DNA of 21,370 nt from Candidatus Nitrosopumilus sp. (GTDB taxonomy: Archaea > Thermoproteota > Nitrososphaeria > Nitrososphaerales > Nitrosopumilaceae): positions 1 through 21,370 of the forward strand of contig JAOUAE010000009.1 of the NCBI GenBank assembly GCA_029861085.1, written 5' to 3'. Each line of letters starts with the position of its first letter. Positions within the stretch are counted from its first letter, which is position 1. Positions 1 through 7,911 of this stretch are shown here, piece by piece. Both the position numbers and the translations under genes were made by a program. The notes under the pieces were generated by a model that was not told the origin of the DNA, did no database searches, and saw nothing but the letters and a program-made list of their open reading frames with translations.

Positions 1-812
1 CTTCTAACAACATACGTCTTGTCTGCAACTACTTCAGCCTCAAAGACTCGTTCAACCTGTCTTCCTTCTCTAATACTACTTTCGCCCATAGTCCAACTAG
101 ACACAACAAATCCAGAGATGGACTCATCTAGTCCAAAGGTACTAGCATCTGCATTGATTCCAGTTGGGTCAAACAAAAAGTGCCAGTTAGTTAAAGGCTG
201 TTCCATAATAAAATCTGCGTTAAGGAGAGGCCTGTTAAGAACATCTTCAGCAGCAGTTCCTGCAAAGAAAGCATAAACTTCAGGTTCTTGGTCTCTTAGA
301 ATGTTTATTGGAATATTAATTTCCACACCGTCTATTACGATTTCGTCTGTGGTACTCATTCCTCTCCAACCCAAATCAACCAGTGTTCTTTGCCCATCGT
401 CTGTAATTACATAATCACTCAAAGTTCCCTCTAAGGTCACTTTATAATCGACAGAAGTATTGATATTTCTTGCTTTAAGATAGAATTCATAATAAACATT
501 CAAATCGGTGATTTTTGCTTTGATTGCTTCAGAAGATATTTTTTCATTTAGTTTATCCATAAGTTTTTGGACCCCAGGATTTGAAGAATCTGCAGTTCCA
601 GAAACGGTCCATTCATTTCCACGTAATTCATCAAAGAGATTGCCACCATCTGGATATTCAATAAAAACAGTCTTTAGATAATGCATTGAAAATGGAGATG
701 ATTCAGAATTAGGATTAATCCTAGCATCTAATTGTGCAGCCCATGCAGGGGTACTCGTACCAACAACAATAAGAGTTGCAAGCAAAACTGTCATAATTAC
801 AGCCTTAGACAC
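1..812 (-). CDS. Secreted protein of unknown function (partial, 3' end outside window)
   Basis: The minus strand is open from the window edge to a GTG at 812. The product starts VSKAVIMTVLLATLIVVG and continues to a PAWA-A cleavage-like site, a clear Sec signal peptide, so the mature protein should be outside the membrane. About 245 mature residues are visible and contain no domain I recognise; the region looks beta-rich and lacks a transmembrane segment in the visible part. The GTG start is preferred over the ATG at 794 because a TATA-like box (836-843 on this strand) lies about 27 bp upstream of it, the spacing expected for a leaderless archaeal transcript; the ATG start would still leave most of the signal peptide. 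It is divergent from cofD, with 120 bp between them. The C-terminus and any anchor or sorting signal are not visible. I do not assign a function. Confidence 0.8.
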   Translation of the reverse strand, partial: MSKAVIMTVLLATLIVVGTSTPAWAAQLDARINPNSESSPFSMHYLKTVFIEYPDGGNLFDELRGNEWTVSGTADSSNPGVQKLMDKLNEKISSEAIKAKITDLNVYYEFYLKARNINTSVDYKVTLEGTLSDYVITDDGQRTLVDLGWRGMSTTDEIVIDGVEINIPINILRDQEPEVYAFFAGTAAEDVLNRPLLNADFIMEQPLTNWHFLFDPTGINADASTFGLDESISGFVVSSWTMGESSIREGRQVERVFEAEVVADKTYVVR

Positions 813-835
813 GATTAAAATTTGCAAAATAGTGC

Positions 836-843
836 TAATAAAC
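836..843 (-). promoter_or_regulatory. TATA-like box for the secreted-protein gene
   Basis: On the minus strand the sequence reads GTTTATTA, centred about 27 bp upstream of the GTG at 812. This is the normal distance from an archaeal TATA box to the transcription start, so it suggests leaderless initiation at the GTG. Inferred from motif and spacing only. Confidence 0.45.
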
Positions 844-932
844 TTATCCTAATTATCTAGATCGGTATTTTTTGAAAAAGTAATATGGAGTATCAAAAAG
901 AGTAATTTCAGTTTTAAGGGATATGATATAAC

Positions 933-1853
933 ATGATTACAGTCTTAGCAGGAGGAACGGGTTCGGTTAAACTAGTCAGAGGGTTAGTTGCTCAAGAATC
1001 CAAAGTCAATGTGATTAGTAATGTAGGAGACAATTATTGGCTTTACGGACTTTATGTATGTCCAGATATTGATACCATTGTTTATGGATTAGCAGATTTG
1101 CTTGATCAAGAAAGAGGATGGGGTATGAAAAAAGATACGTTCAACTTTTTGCGTCAAATGGAAGTTTTTGGAGAAGAGACATGGTTTAGAGTCGGAGACA
1201 GAGATGCCGCAACGCACTTGATCAGAACAAACATGCTAAAAAACGGAAAGAATCTAAGCGACATTACAAAATGGATGTGTGAAAAATTTGCGGTAACTGC
1301 AAACATCATCCCAGTTACAGATAACAGCATTGAAACAAGAATTACTACCGATAAAGGAGAGTTACACCTGCAAGAATATTGGGTCAAACACAGAGGAAAA
1401 GATCCTGTTGAAGGAATTCAATACATTGGGGCAGATAAAGCTCGTCCAAATCCCGAAGCAATAAATGCAATTCATGATGCAGAGATGGTAATCTTAGCAC
1501 CAGGAAACCCACTAACATCAATTGGACCAATGCTTCAAATCAAAGGGATTAGAAAAGAATTATCAAAAATAAAAAAGAAAGTAGTTGCAATAAGTCCATT
1601 AATTGGAGATAACGCAATTAGTGGACCTGCTGCAAAATATATGCAAGCTGCAGGAATAGAATCAAATGCGTACGGGTTAGCAAAAATGTATTCCGATGTA
1701 TGTTCAAACATAATTGTAGACACAAAAGATAAAGCACTAGTAAAGAAGATCCAGAGTTTAGATATGAAAGTTTTTGAAACCAAAATCACTATGAAAAATA
1801 AAATAGCTGAGGATGCATTAGCAAATTTCCTTTTAAAACAAGTACACGTATAA
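933..1853 (+). CDS. cofD: 2-phospho-L-lactate transferase CofD (coenzyme F420 synthesis)
   Basis: CofD is a cytosolic enzyme that transfers the phospholactyl (or related) moiety from the nucleotide-activated donor to the deazaflavin Fo, giving F420-0. The 306-residue product has the usual family length and starts immediately with the nucleotide-binding motif LAGGTGSVKL (residues 5-14). Family signatures follow: NVGDNYWLYGLYVCPDID at about 30-47 (deazaflavin/donor site) and LAPGNPLTSIGP near 190-200. The ATG at 933 is the natural start, since the GGTGS motif begins at residue 7. cofC starts one base after its stop codon, so the two are surely co-transcribed, and CofC makes the activated donor that CofD uses. 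F420 is known from ammonia-oxidising archaea. Nothing appears broken or unusual. Identification is firm from motifs and context. Confidence 0.95.
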   Translation: MITVLAGGTGSVKLVRGLVAQESKVNVISNVGDNYWLYGLYVCPDIDTIVYGLADLLDQERGWGMKKDTFNFLRQMEVFGEETWFRVGDRDAATHLIRTNMLKNGKNLSDITKWMCEKFAVTANIIPVTDNSIETRITTDKGELHLQEYWVKHRGKDPVEGIQYIGADKARPNPEAINAIHDAEMVILAPGNPLTSIGPMLQIKGIRKELSKIKKKVVAISPLIGDNAISGPAAKYMQAAGIESNAYGLAKMYSDVCSNIIVDTKDKALVKKIQSLDMKVFETKITMKNKIAEDALANFLLKQVHV

Positions 1854-1854
1854 T

Positions 1855-2493
1855 TTGAAAATAGCTGCAATTATTCCTGTAAAGACTTTCTCTAAAGCAA
1901 AAACTCGTTTAGATTTATCTCCACAACAAGTCGAAGATTTGTGCAAAGTAATGCTTGAAGAGATTTTACACACAATATCAATATCGCCTCAAATTGAAAA
2001 AATAATCATGGTCACAAAGGAAAAAAAAGCAATAGAGATTGGTCAAAAATTCAATGCAATCATAATTGTAGATGAAAAAGAAAAAAGTGTTAATAGTGCA
2101 GTTGCATTAGCGGACAAGTATCTTTTAGAGAATAATTTCCACGCATCAATTGTATTTCCTCAAGATATTCCATTCATCAAAACTCAAGATATTGATTTTA
2201 TATTAAACTACAAAACTCATCCAAATTTTGCAATTATTGTACCGTCTAGGAGATTTGATGGGACAAACGCACTTGTAAGAATGCCAATAGATTTGATGGA
2301 GACACATTATGATGAGGACAGTTACAAAATTCACATGAATACAGCCAAAGATCACACGTTAAACGTTGCCATGGTTTTTGTAAAAAGAATAATGTGGGAT
2401 ATTGATAATATCGAAGATCTAAAGTTTGCCTTAGAACAAAATGAAAAGCCAGAAATCACAGAAAAAATTAAAAAAATTATAAAATCAGATTAA
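1855..2493 (+). CDS. cofC: 2-phospho-L-lactate guanylyltransferase CofC
   Basis: CofC activates 2-phospholactate (or a related phospho-acid) with GTP to form the dinucleotide donor used by CofD in F420 synthesis. The product is 212 residues, the usual size for this nucleotidyltransferase fold. The N-terminus AAIIPVKTFSKAKTRL (residues 4-19) is the typical nucleotide-binding loop of the family, and FPQDIPFI (about 100-107) carries the conserved Asp expected for metal binding. SRRFDGTNAL (about 126-135) is another family motif. The start is TTG at 1855, one base after the cofD stop; no ATG or GTG precedes the conserved loop, so the TTG start is well supported. The lysine-rich tail ends near residue 212. 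A short T-rich stretch after the stop may end transcription. Confidence 0.93.
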   Translation: MKIAAIIPVKTFSKAKTRLDLSPQQVEDLCKVMLEEILHTISISPQIEKIIMVTKEKKAIEIGQKFNAIIIVDEKEKSVNSAVALADKYLLENNFHASIVFPQDIPFIKTQDIDFILNYKTHPNFAIIVPSRRFDGTNALVRMPIDLMETHYDEDSYKIHMNTAKDHTLNVAMVFVKRIMWDIDNIEDLKFALEQNEKPEITEKIKKIIKSD

Positions 2494-2547
2494 AACAGAT
2501 ATTTTTAAAGATAAAAACGGTCATTTGAAATGTGAATTATCAACATG

Positions 2548-2579
2548 CTTATATACAAGGATTTAGAAATTTTTAAATA
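2548..2579 (+). promoter_or_regulatory. Two TATA-like boxes upstream of TFB
   Basis: CTTATATA lies at 2548-2555 and TTTTAAATA at 2571-2579. The second is centred about 26 bp before the ATG at 2601, matching a leaderless start there and arguing against the in-frame TTG at 2595. The first would start transcription about 20 bp earlier. Two boxes could mean two start sites; this is inferred from spacing only. Confidence 0.5.
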
Positions 2580-2600
2580 TTATCATAAAAGGCTTTGAAA

Positions 2601-3509
2601 ATGGTTAAAACAGATAATCTAAAAGACAAATGTCCAAGATGTGGAAAGGGTTCTGTAGTCACAGACCCCAACACAGGTGAAAATTTTTGTGGTAAATGTG
2701 GATTTGTAATCACCGATAAAGCAGAAGAATCAGGACCCGAGTGGAGGTCATTTTCAAATGAAGGGGAAAATAAAAGCAGAGCAGGAGTCCCAACATCACT
2801 AGCCATGCACGATATGGGCCTATCCACAATAATCAACCCACAAAATAGAGATGCAACTGGAAAACCATTGACTGCGGCCATGAAGAGTACCATTGAGAGA
2901 CTCAGAACATGGGACAGCAGAAGCCAGGTTCATGAACCAACCGATAGAAACTTTCGACAGGCATTTAGTGAGTTAGACAGACTAAAAGACAAACTTGCAG
3001 TGGGTGATTCAGTCATTGAAAAAGCAGCTTACATTTACAGAAAAGCACTTGAAAAAGGTCTGGTCAGAGGTCGTTCCATTTCAGCTTTAATTGCATCTGC
3101 ACTATATGCAGCATGTAGAGATACTGAAACTCCCAGAACACTAAAAGACATTGGGCAAGCAAGCAACATTAAACGAAAAGACATTGCAAGATGTTATCGT
3201 TTATTGTTAAGGGAATTAAATCTAAAAATGCCAGTTGTCAATCCAGTAAAATGTATTTCAAGAATTGCAAGTAAAGCGGGATTATCAGAAAAAACAAAAA
3301 GAAAAGCAACAAAGATTCTACAAACTGCAGAAGAGCAAAAAATATCAGCAGGAAAAGATCCTATGGGGTTAGCAGCAGCAGCACTTTATGTAGCATGTGT
3401 GACAAACGGTGAAAATAAAACTCAGAGAGATGTAGCAGAAGCTGCAGGAGTAACAGAAGTTACAATTAGAAATAGATACAAAGGCTTGAAAGTAGCCTTA
3501 AATCTCTAA
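2601..3509 (+). CDS. tfb: Transcription initiation factor IIB (TFB)
   Basis: TFB bridges TBP bound at the TATA box and RNA polymerase, and its B-finger helps open the promoter. The 302-residue product has a zinc ribbon with C11, C14, C30 and C33 (CPRCG ... CGKCG), followed by the B-reader/linker region (SGPEWRSF) and two cyclin-like repeats, about residues 105-195 and 205-300. The repeats include RGRSISALIASALYAACR and GLAAAALYVACV. Length and layout match archaeal TFB. I chose the ATG at 2601 rather than the TTG at 2595 because of the TATA spacing. The 3' end overlaps the convergent protease gene by 12 bp. Thaumarchaea often carry several TFB paralogues; whether this is the main one cannot be told here. 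Confidence 0.97.
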   Translation: MVKTDNLKDKCPRCGKGSVVTDPNTGENFCGKCGFVITDKAEESGPEWRSFSNEGENKSRAGVPTSLAMHDMGLSTIINPQNRDATGKPLTAAMKSTIERLRTWDSRSQVHEPTDRNFRQAFSELDRLKDKLAVGDSVIEKAAYIYRKALEKGLVRGRSISALIASALYAACRDTETPRTLKDIGQASNIKRKDIARCYRLLLRELNLKMPVVNPVKCISRIASKAGLSEKTKRKATKILQTAEEQKISAGKDPMGLAAAALYVACVTNGENKTQRDVAEAAGVTEVTIRNRYKGLKVALNL

Positions 3510-4487
3510 GGTAGTCTCTTTTTTTGAAAAGAATCTATCAATAAATAAAACACTAATTGAAAAAATTCCTGCAATTAAAAATAAAAGTTCTATAGAAGAC
3601 ATCAATGAATGTGAAAATGCATCTTCAATTGAAATAAAATTGATCTGAGAAATAAAAGTAGCATATGAAAATATAAAGTAATTAGTAGCCCAGTGAATTA
3701 AGAGTGAAGTCACAAAACCAAATCTAAGATAGACCCAACCTAGAATTATTCCACTTGCAGCAGCTTGAGCAAATTTTCCTTCACTCCATGAATCTCCAAA
3801 TGCGATGTGTGCAAAACCAAAAAGAACACCCACGAAAATAATCAAAAAAATGGCTTTTTTCATATTATGAATATCTAAAATATCAGGATTCCACAAACAC
3901 CTTATGAAATATTTTACCGAAGATTTGTTAGAATAAAGAGCAAACAAAGGAATTCCAATCAAAAGTAGACGAAACCCAAGTTCTTCGATTAAAGGGGCAA
4001 GACTAACATAAAAAAATTGAATTAGATCATTATCAGCAAGAGGAGGAACTATGTCAATACCAAAGCCTTCCTGTACAAAATTAATCAATGCCGAAATCAA
4101 AATTAAAATTGAGAGCCACTTTGTGACTCCAATCATATAGTTTAATCTAGGATTATATTTTCCAATGGAAATAATTGGAGAAAGTGCTTTTGAAAATCCA
4201 TCTTTCGGACCCAACATTGCAATAACAAAAATTATAAGATAAAATACCCATAAAATAACAAAAGCATCACCAACACTAACATCAATTGGAGCCTGATAGA
4301 AATCAGTTTCATCAAAAAGTTCTAAATGAGTAAGAGGGAATTCATAATTAATATCACCACCAATGTCAGTTTCAAAAACAACATAGATACCTATAGGAAA
4401 AGAAACAAGAAGTAAACCAAAAATTACAGAAAGTAATGCAGCAAAAGGAATTCCAACAAATTGGAGTAATTTATTTGAATTTTGCAA
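3498..4487 (-). CDS. CPBP-family intramembrane glutamic protease
   Basis: This is a multi-span membrane protein of 329 residues with the CPBP (CAAX protease/bacteriocin-processing, Abi) signature. EELGFR (E168, E169, R173) gives the glutamate pair and arginine, FGFAHIAFG (H227) the second motif, and HWATN (H265, N269) the third. These residues lie in predicted helices and form the active site of glutamic intramembrane proteases in studied relatives. About seven to eight hydrophobic segments are visible, the first at about 10-38 and the last at about 300-318. The start is TTG, 6 bp after the aIF1 stop, so it is probably co-transcribed with aIF1. Its 3' end overlaps TFB. The substrate is unknown; in archaea roles in membrane-protein or prenyl-protein processing are guesses only. 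Confidence 0.88.
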   Translation of the reverse strand: MQNSNKLLQFVGIPFAALLSVIFGLLLVSFPIGIYVVFETDIGGDINYEFPLTHLELFDETDFYQAPIDVSVGDAFVILWVFYLIIFVIAMLGPKDGFSKALSPIISIGKYNPRLNYMIGVTKWLSILILISALINFVQEGFGIDIVPPLADNDLIQFFYVSLAPLIEELGFRLLLIGIPLFALYSNKSSVKYFIRCLWNPDILDIHNMKKAIFLIIFVGVLFGFAHIAFGDSWSEGKFAQAAASGIILGWVYLRFGFVTSLLIHWATNYFIFSYATFISQINFISIEDAFSHSLMSSIELLFLIAGIFSISVLFIDRFFSKKETTLEI

Positions 4488-4493
4488 TTTGTT

Positions 4494-4802
4494 CTAATGT
4501 AGTTCTATTGTATCTGCTGCAAATCCTAAATTTATCAAAGTATCTTTGATAGTGTCTCTATGATCACCTTGCAAGAAGATGTAACCCTCTTTTGCAGTTC
4601 CTCCGCAAGCATATTTATTTTTGAGTTCTTTTGCAACAGTTTCTAAATTATTTAGTTTAGGATCCAACCCCTCTATCATGGTTCCTTTTTTCTTAAATCT
4701 CCTAGTTTCTAATCGAATAATAATTTTAGTGCTATCTTTGGCAAGTTCACCACAAGCACACAAATCTTCTGGAAGACCACAAGTATTACAAATTACTGCC
4801 AT
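4494..4802 (-). CDS. Translation initiation factor aIF1 (SUI1 family)
   Basis: aIF1 binds the small ribosomal subunit and enforces accurate start-codon choice. The 102-residue product has the archaeal Cys-rich N-terminus (CNTCGLPEDLCACGEL, residues 5-20), likely a small zinc site, and a SUI1 core with IIIRLETRRFKKKGTMIEGL, the KNKYACGGTAKEGYIFLQGDHRD region and a final strand to TIELH. Length fits the family. It is the first gene of a pair with the CPBP protease and is divergent from the SSSCA1-like gene. A TATA-like CTTAATAG on this strand (about 4831-4838) sits about 33 bp from the ATG, which would give a very short leader. The assignment is firm. Confidence 0.95.
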   Translation of the reverse strand: MAVICNTCGLPEDLCACGELAKDSTKIIIRLETRRFKKKGTMIEGLDPKLNNLETVAKELKNKYACGGTAKEGYIFLQGDHRDTIKDTLINLGFAADTIELH

Positions 4803-4830
4803 ACGTTCGAAGTAAATTCAATTACTCATA

Positions 4831-4838
4831 CTATTAAG
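4831..4838 (-). promoter_or_regulatory. TATA-like box for aIF1
   Basis: The minus strand shows CTTAATAG about 33 bp upstream of the aIF1 ATG. Spacing suggests a leader of only a few bases. Motif-based inference. Confidence 0.35.
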
Positions 4839-4876
4839 CCTTGTTTGCATATCAACAATAAATCAAAAATAAACGG

Positions 4877-4885
4877 ATTTTTTAG
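4877..4885 (+). promoter_or_regulatory. TATA-like box for the SSSCA1-like/Sec61-beta/DUF2070 operon
   Basis: ATTTTTTAG is centred about 26 bp upstream of the ATG at 4907, the right place for a leaderless transcript. It shares a 104-bp divergent intergenic region with the aIF1 promoter. Confidence 0.45.
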
Positions 4886-4906
4886 ATAGAAAATTAAATA
4901 AAAATA

Positions 4907-5239
4907 ATGGAAAAAGAACTTACAAAAAAGGCTGCGAAAATGCTACTAAATGGAGCCACACTACTTAGTGAGCCTTGCCCATATTGTACAGGCGTCAGGG
5001 TGATGAAAGAAGGACATGCATTATGCATTAGTTGTGGTCGTGAACCTGAAAAAAAAGACATTCGAGTTGAAAAATCATTAGACAGTACAACCCCACCGTT
5101 AAAGAAAGCATTGCAAAAAAAGATGGAAACACTCTCAAAAGAGTTAGAGAATGAAAACGATCATCAAAAACAGCAAAATATACTAAAAACGATCAATTCG
5201 TTATTAGAAACAATAGAAAAAATTAAAGATAAACAATAA
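4907..5239 (+). CDS. SSSCA1/autoantigen p27-like zinc-ribbon protein
   Basis: The 110-residue protein matches the archaeal family related to human Sjogren syndrome/scleroderma autoantigen 1. A helix KKAAKMLLNGATLLSE (7-22) is followed by CPYCTGVRVMKEGHALCISCGRE (24-46), a zinc ribbon with CxxC...CxxC spacing. The remaining part, about 60-108, is charged and rich in Lys, Glu and Gln, likely a coiled coil for dimerisation. The molecular role in archaea is unknown to me. Starts at ATG 4907 below a well-placed TATA box. It sits 35 bp upstream of the Sec61-beta start, which has its own TATA-like box, so the genes may be read both together and separately. Confidence 0.88.
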   Translation: MEKELTKKAAKMLLNGATLLSEPCPYCTGVRVMKEGHALCISCGREPEKKDIRVEKSLDSTTPPLKKALQKKMETLSKELENENDHQKQQNILKTINSLLETIEKIKDKQ

Positions 5240-5241
5240 AG

Positions 5242-5249
5242 TTTTTATG
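5242..5249 (+). promoter_or_regulatory. TATA-like box for Sec61-beta
   Basis: TTTTTATG immediately follows the stop of the preceding gene and lies about 28 bp before the ATG at 5275. It supports a separate leaderless transcript and the ATG rather than the upstream in-frame TTG at 5257. Confidence 0.4.
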
Positions 5250-5274
5250 TTAAAATTTGAGACGACGTACTGTA

Positions 5275-5439
5275 ATGGCAGATAAAAAATCAGCACCACT
5301 TCCAGCATCAAGTGGAGGTCTCATGAGATTCTTTGAGGATGAGACAAAAGGATTCAAAATAGATCCAAAAATTGTAGTATCAATTCCTATTAGCTTAATT
5401 GTAGTTTCATGGGTAATCGATGCATTTTTAGCTCCGTGA
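5275..5439 (+). CDS. secG: Protein translocase subunit Sec61-beta (SecG)
   Basis: This 54-residue single-span protein is the small subunit of the archaeal SecYEbeta protein-conducting channel. The N-terminal half is cytosolic, with the family motif SSGGLMRFFEDETKGFKI (residues 13-30), and the C-terminal half is one transmembrane helix, VVSIPISLIVVSWVIDAFLA (about 34-53). Length and layout match archaeal Sec61-beta. The ATG at 5275 is chosen over the in-frame TTG at 5257, which would add RRRTV, because of TATA spacing and family length. The DUF2070 gene starts 7 bp after its stop, so they are probably read together, hinting that DUF2070 may act at or in the membrane with secretion. That link is inference from position only. 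Confidence 0.93.
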   Translation: MADKKSAPLPASSGGLMRFFEDETKGFKIDPKIVVSIPISLIVVSWVIDAFLAP

Positions 5440-5446
5440 AAAAATA

Positions 5447-7195
5447 ATGGAAAAAGATTCAGACGATGTTTCAAAGATACACAATAGATTTTCCCTTACT
5501 TTAGTAAATCCATCATCAAAATACTTTTCATTAGTTGTATCAATGATAGTATCTGCGGTAACTGTTCTTGCAATATATTTCGGTTATTTGGGCAATTTGG
5601 GATTTGAGCAGAATTGGTACAGGCTACCAATAGTTTTAGGAGTTCTAGCTTTAACGCAATTATTAGACACACGATTTGCAAAGAAAAAAGAATATTCAAA
5701 ATCACTACATTCGTCTCTTTTCGGAAACATGTTGTGGACAGTTACACTATTGATGGGAATTCTTTCAAGTGTTGTTTTATCAAAGGACATAGAACCATTT
5801 TTCATAACTTTTGGATTGCTACTTTTTGCTAGTTTCAGAATAGGTATTTACACTACAACTCTAGGTGCAAGTCTCAAAAAAGCTTGGGCAATTTGCATTA
5901 TTCAACCAATAGCAATGTATCTAGCATTAATTCCACAAGATCTTTGGATTTCAATACTTAGTGAACCAATTGGATTAGGTTATGGAATATCTTTTTTGAT
6001 AATTGCAAGCGTATGGTCATTTGTCACAGACAGGGCAGGAAGACCAGGGATGGAAAGCACACATAAAACTATTCAAGCATATCTTGCATCCCAAGGAAAC
6101 GATTTTGAAGATGCTGAGAGATTAATGGAACAGCGTTCAAATGAAACCAATGTATCGACATCGCAGATTAAATTTTCAACACAAAATGGAGAAAACGAAT
6201 TCAGAATGGTATTGCCAGAGATACATCCAGGGCCATATCACCCAGTGGGCGGAAGTAATATCCCCTACTTAATTTACAAAAATTTATCATCATCTGCGAT
6301 GGTAATGCATAGTATTTCAGATCATGCATTAAATCTTCCATCAAGAAATGAAGTTGAAAAGTATTTAAAAAATTTAGAAAATAGCAAAATCAAAGAAGAT
6401 GGAATGCAATGTACCGAACCAGTAACAGTTCAAATAAACAAAGCCAGAGTTACAGGCTTGCTTTTTGGAAATAACCCGTTATTGCTTTTATCGTTATCCC
6501 CACATGGCATGGAAGACATACCAAGCTACATGAAAACAGAAATTGTGCAGTATGCAGATAATCGAAATTATTCCAAAACAATGATAGTGGATTGTCACAA
6601 TGCAATGGGTGAGGAAATTTCAAAAGAAGATGGTGAAGACATGCTAAACGCTGCAAAATCATGTCTAGATACTCTAATTACAAAGGACAGATTCCCAATA
6701 GAATTCGGTTATGCCAACACTGACGAAATGGATGTATGGACAGAAGATTTAGGAATGGGAGGATTGGGGATTGTATGTCTCAAAATTAATGAGAAAAAAT
6801 ATTTTTTAGGATGGGCAGATGCCAACAATATGGAAAATGGGGTAAGAGAGAAAATCATCGACATATTTACCAAAAGGGATTATCAATTACTTGAAATTTG
6901 TACATCAGATACACATTATGCACCAGTTAAAGCCAGAAATAGGAATGGGTATTATCAGCTAGGATTAATTACAAGTGCAGAAAAACTTTCAAAATGGTTT
7001 TTTAAAATTGCAAAAAATGCAGAGGAAAACATTACAACAGCAAAATTTGAAATTTTAGAAAATGAAACTAATGTAAAAGTTATGGGCCAGGGTATATACG
7101 AAGATTATTCTAAAGCATTAGATAATTCATTAAAAATTACTAAAGGGTTTGTAATTGGTTGTGTGATACTTTTCATAACTAGCCTTTTCCTATAG
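5447..7195 (+). CDS. DUF2070 family archaeal membrane protein
   Basis: This 582-residue protein belongs to the archaeal DUF2070 family, function unknown. The first ~195 residues hold about six hydrophobic helices. A large soluble domain (about 200-555) follows, and a last helix near 560-582 anchors the C-terminus. The soluble domain has the family signature PEIHPGPYHPVGGSNIPYLI (about 256-275) and several His/Asp-rich loops: HSISDHALN, SPHGMEDIP, DCHNAMGEE (about 381-389) and SDTHYAPVKARNRNGYYQLG (about 487-506). These resemble metal-binding loops, so a metal-dependent hydrolase is possible, but this is my inference. It starts 7 bp after Sec61-beta. Its 3' end overlaps the convergent nuclease gene by 17 bp. 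Confidence 0.88.
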   Translation: MEKDSDDVSKIHNRFSLTLVNPSSKYFSLVVSMIVSAVTVLAIYFGYLGNLGFEQNWYRLPIVLGVLALTQLLDTRFAKKKEYSKSLHSSLFGNMLWTVTLLMGILSSVVLSKDIEPFFITFGLLLFASFRIGIYTTTLGASLKKAWAICIIQPIAMYLALIPQDLWISILSEPIGLGYGISFLIIASVWSFVTDRAGRPGMESTHKTIQAYLASQGNDFEDAERLMEQRSNETNVSTSQIKFSTQNGENEFRMVLPEIHPGPYHPVGGSNIPYLIYKNLSSSAMVMHSISDHALNLPSRNEVEKYLKNLENSKIKEDGMQCTEPVTVQINKARVTGLLFGNNPLLLLSLSPHGMEDIPSYMKTEIVQYADNRNYSKTMIVDCHNAMGEEISKEDGEDMLNAAKSCLDTLITKDRFPIEFGYANTDEMDVWTEDLGMGGLGIVCLKINEKKYFLGWADANNMENGVREKIIDIFTKRDYQLLEICTSDTHYAPVKARNRNGYYQLGLITSAEKLSKWFFKIAKNAEENITTAKFEILENETNVKVMGQGIYEDYSKALDNSLKITKGFVIGCVILFITSLFL

Positions 7196-7820
7196 TTTTC
7201 ATCTGATCAATATTACCATAGAATTCATCAATAAATGATGCAAACTGGAAAATAGGAACTATGGGCACATTTTCAATGAAATTAATCTTATCTTGATATA
7301 ATGTCACCATTACAGGCACAGCAATAGCACCAGGTGTTTTTGCAACATATTTTTTTGTCCTTTCAACTTGTTTTTTGACAGCAGTAGATAATGCAGAAGT
7401 ACTGTAACGCTTCCAATGTTTACAATCAATCAAGATTGCAATACCAAGTCTAATACCGACAACATCAATTTCCATCCTAGGTTTTGTCAGCATCATATTT
7501 TTCATTACTGCAAAATTTTTTGATGATAATATTTCAGCAGTTAATCCTTCAAAATCCCTCCAATTAAGTGCAATTGAAAGTTCATCTATAGGGAAACCTT
7601 TTACAAGTAAAGCCATGGCGATTTTTAATTTGTCCCCATCTTCAAAATAATATGAATTATCTTGTTTTGTTCCAATATCATTTTTGACAAATTCCTCTAA
7701 AATTATCTTAGATTCATTTGAGTTCATTTTCGTGACAGCCGAAAAATCCTGAACAGATATACCTCCTGGAATAATTCCCTGTAATCCAATTATCATTTTA
7801 GGGTAAATTTTCAATTGCAA
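7179..7820 (-). CDS. Mrr-like PD-(D/E)XK nuclease-fold protein
   Basis: The 213-residue product has an N-terminal region of about 75 residues that looks like a winged helix (ISVQDFSAVTKMNSNESKII), then a restriction-endonuclease-like domain. Helix DFEGLTAEIL (89-98) supplies the first acidic residue, D119 in MEIDVVG is the metal ligand, and D132-C-K134 in ILIDCKHWKR completes the D...DxK site. The later AVKKQVERTKKY helix is typical of Mrr/Hjc-like enzymes. No methyltransferase or specificity subunit lies nearby, so repair or recombination is as likely as restriction. Annotated from the first TTG; a TATA-like CCTATATTT at 7838-7846 is better spaced for the TTG two codons later (7814), and an ATG exists at residue 9. 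Nuclease fold is fairly sure; substrate is unknown. Confidence 0.75.
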   Translation of the reverse strand: MQLKIYPKMIIGLQGIIPGGISVQDFSAVTKMNSNESKIILEEFVKNDIGTKQDNSYYFEDGDKLKIAMALLVKGFPIDELSIALNWRDFEGLTAEILSSKNFAVMKNMMLTKPRMEIDVVGIRLGIAILIDCKHWKRYSTSALSTAVKKQVERTKKYVAKTPGAIAVPVMVTLYQDKINFIENVPIVPIFQFASFIDEFYGNIDQMKTIGKG

Positions 7821-7837
7821 TTTTTAATTCATGTTAG

Positions 7838-7891
7838 AAATATAGGTTTTAGCAACAATCCACATCAGTGGATACGACATAGATTTTATTA
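7838..7891. promoter_or_regulatory. Divergent promoter region for nuclease (-) and substrate-binding protein (+)
   Basis: On the minus strand CCTATATTT (7838-7846) is about 28 bp above TTG 7814. On the plus strand TTTTATTA (7884-7891) is about 24 bp above the ATG at 7912. A purine-rich GTGAGGA just before this ATG could also act as a ribosome-binding site. Motif and spacing evidence only. Confidence 0.35.
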
Positions 7892-7911
7892 CATGATTCT
7901 GAAGTGAGGAC

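Noticed and set aside
1154..1387. Antisense open frames within cofD and other long genes (for example 1154-1387, 8307-8588, 11957-12283)
   Set aside because: They are opposite strongly supported genes, have no recognisable motif and show the composition of reversed coding sequence.
2595..2600. TTG start for TFB adding two residues
   Set aside because: The TATA box is better spaced for the ATG at 2601, and family length agrees with it.
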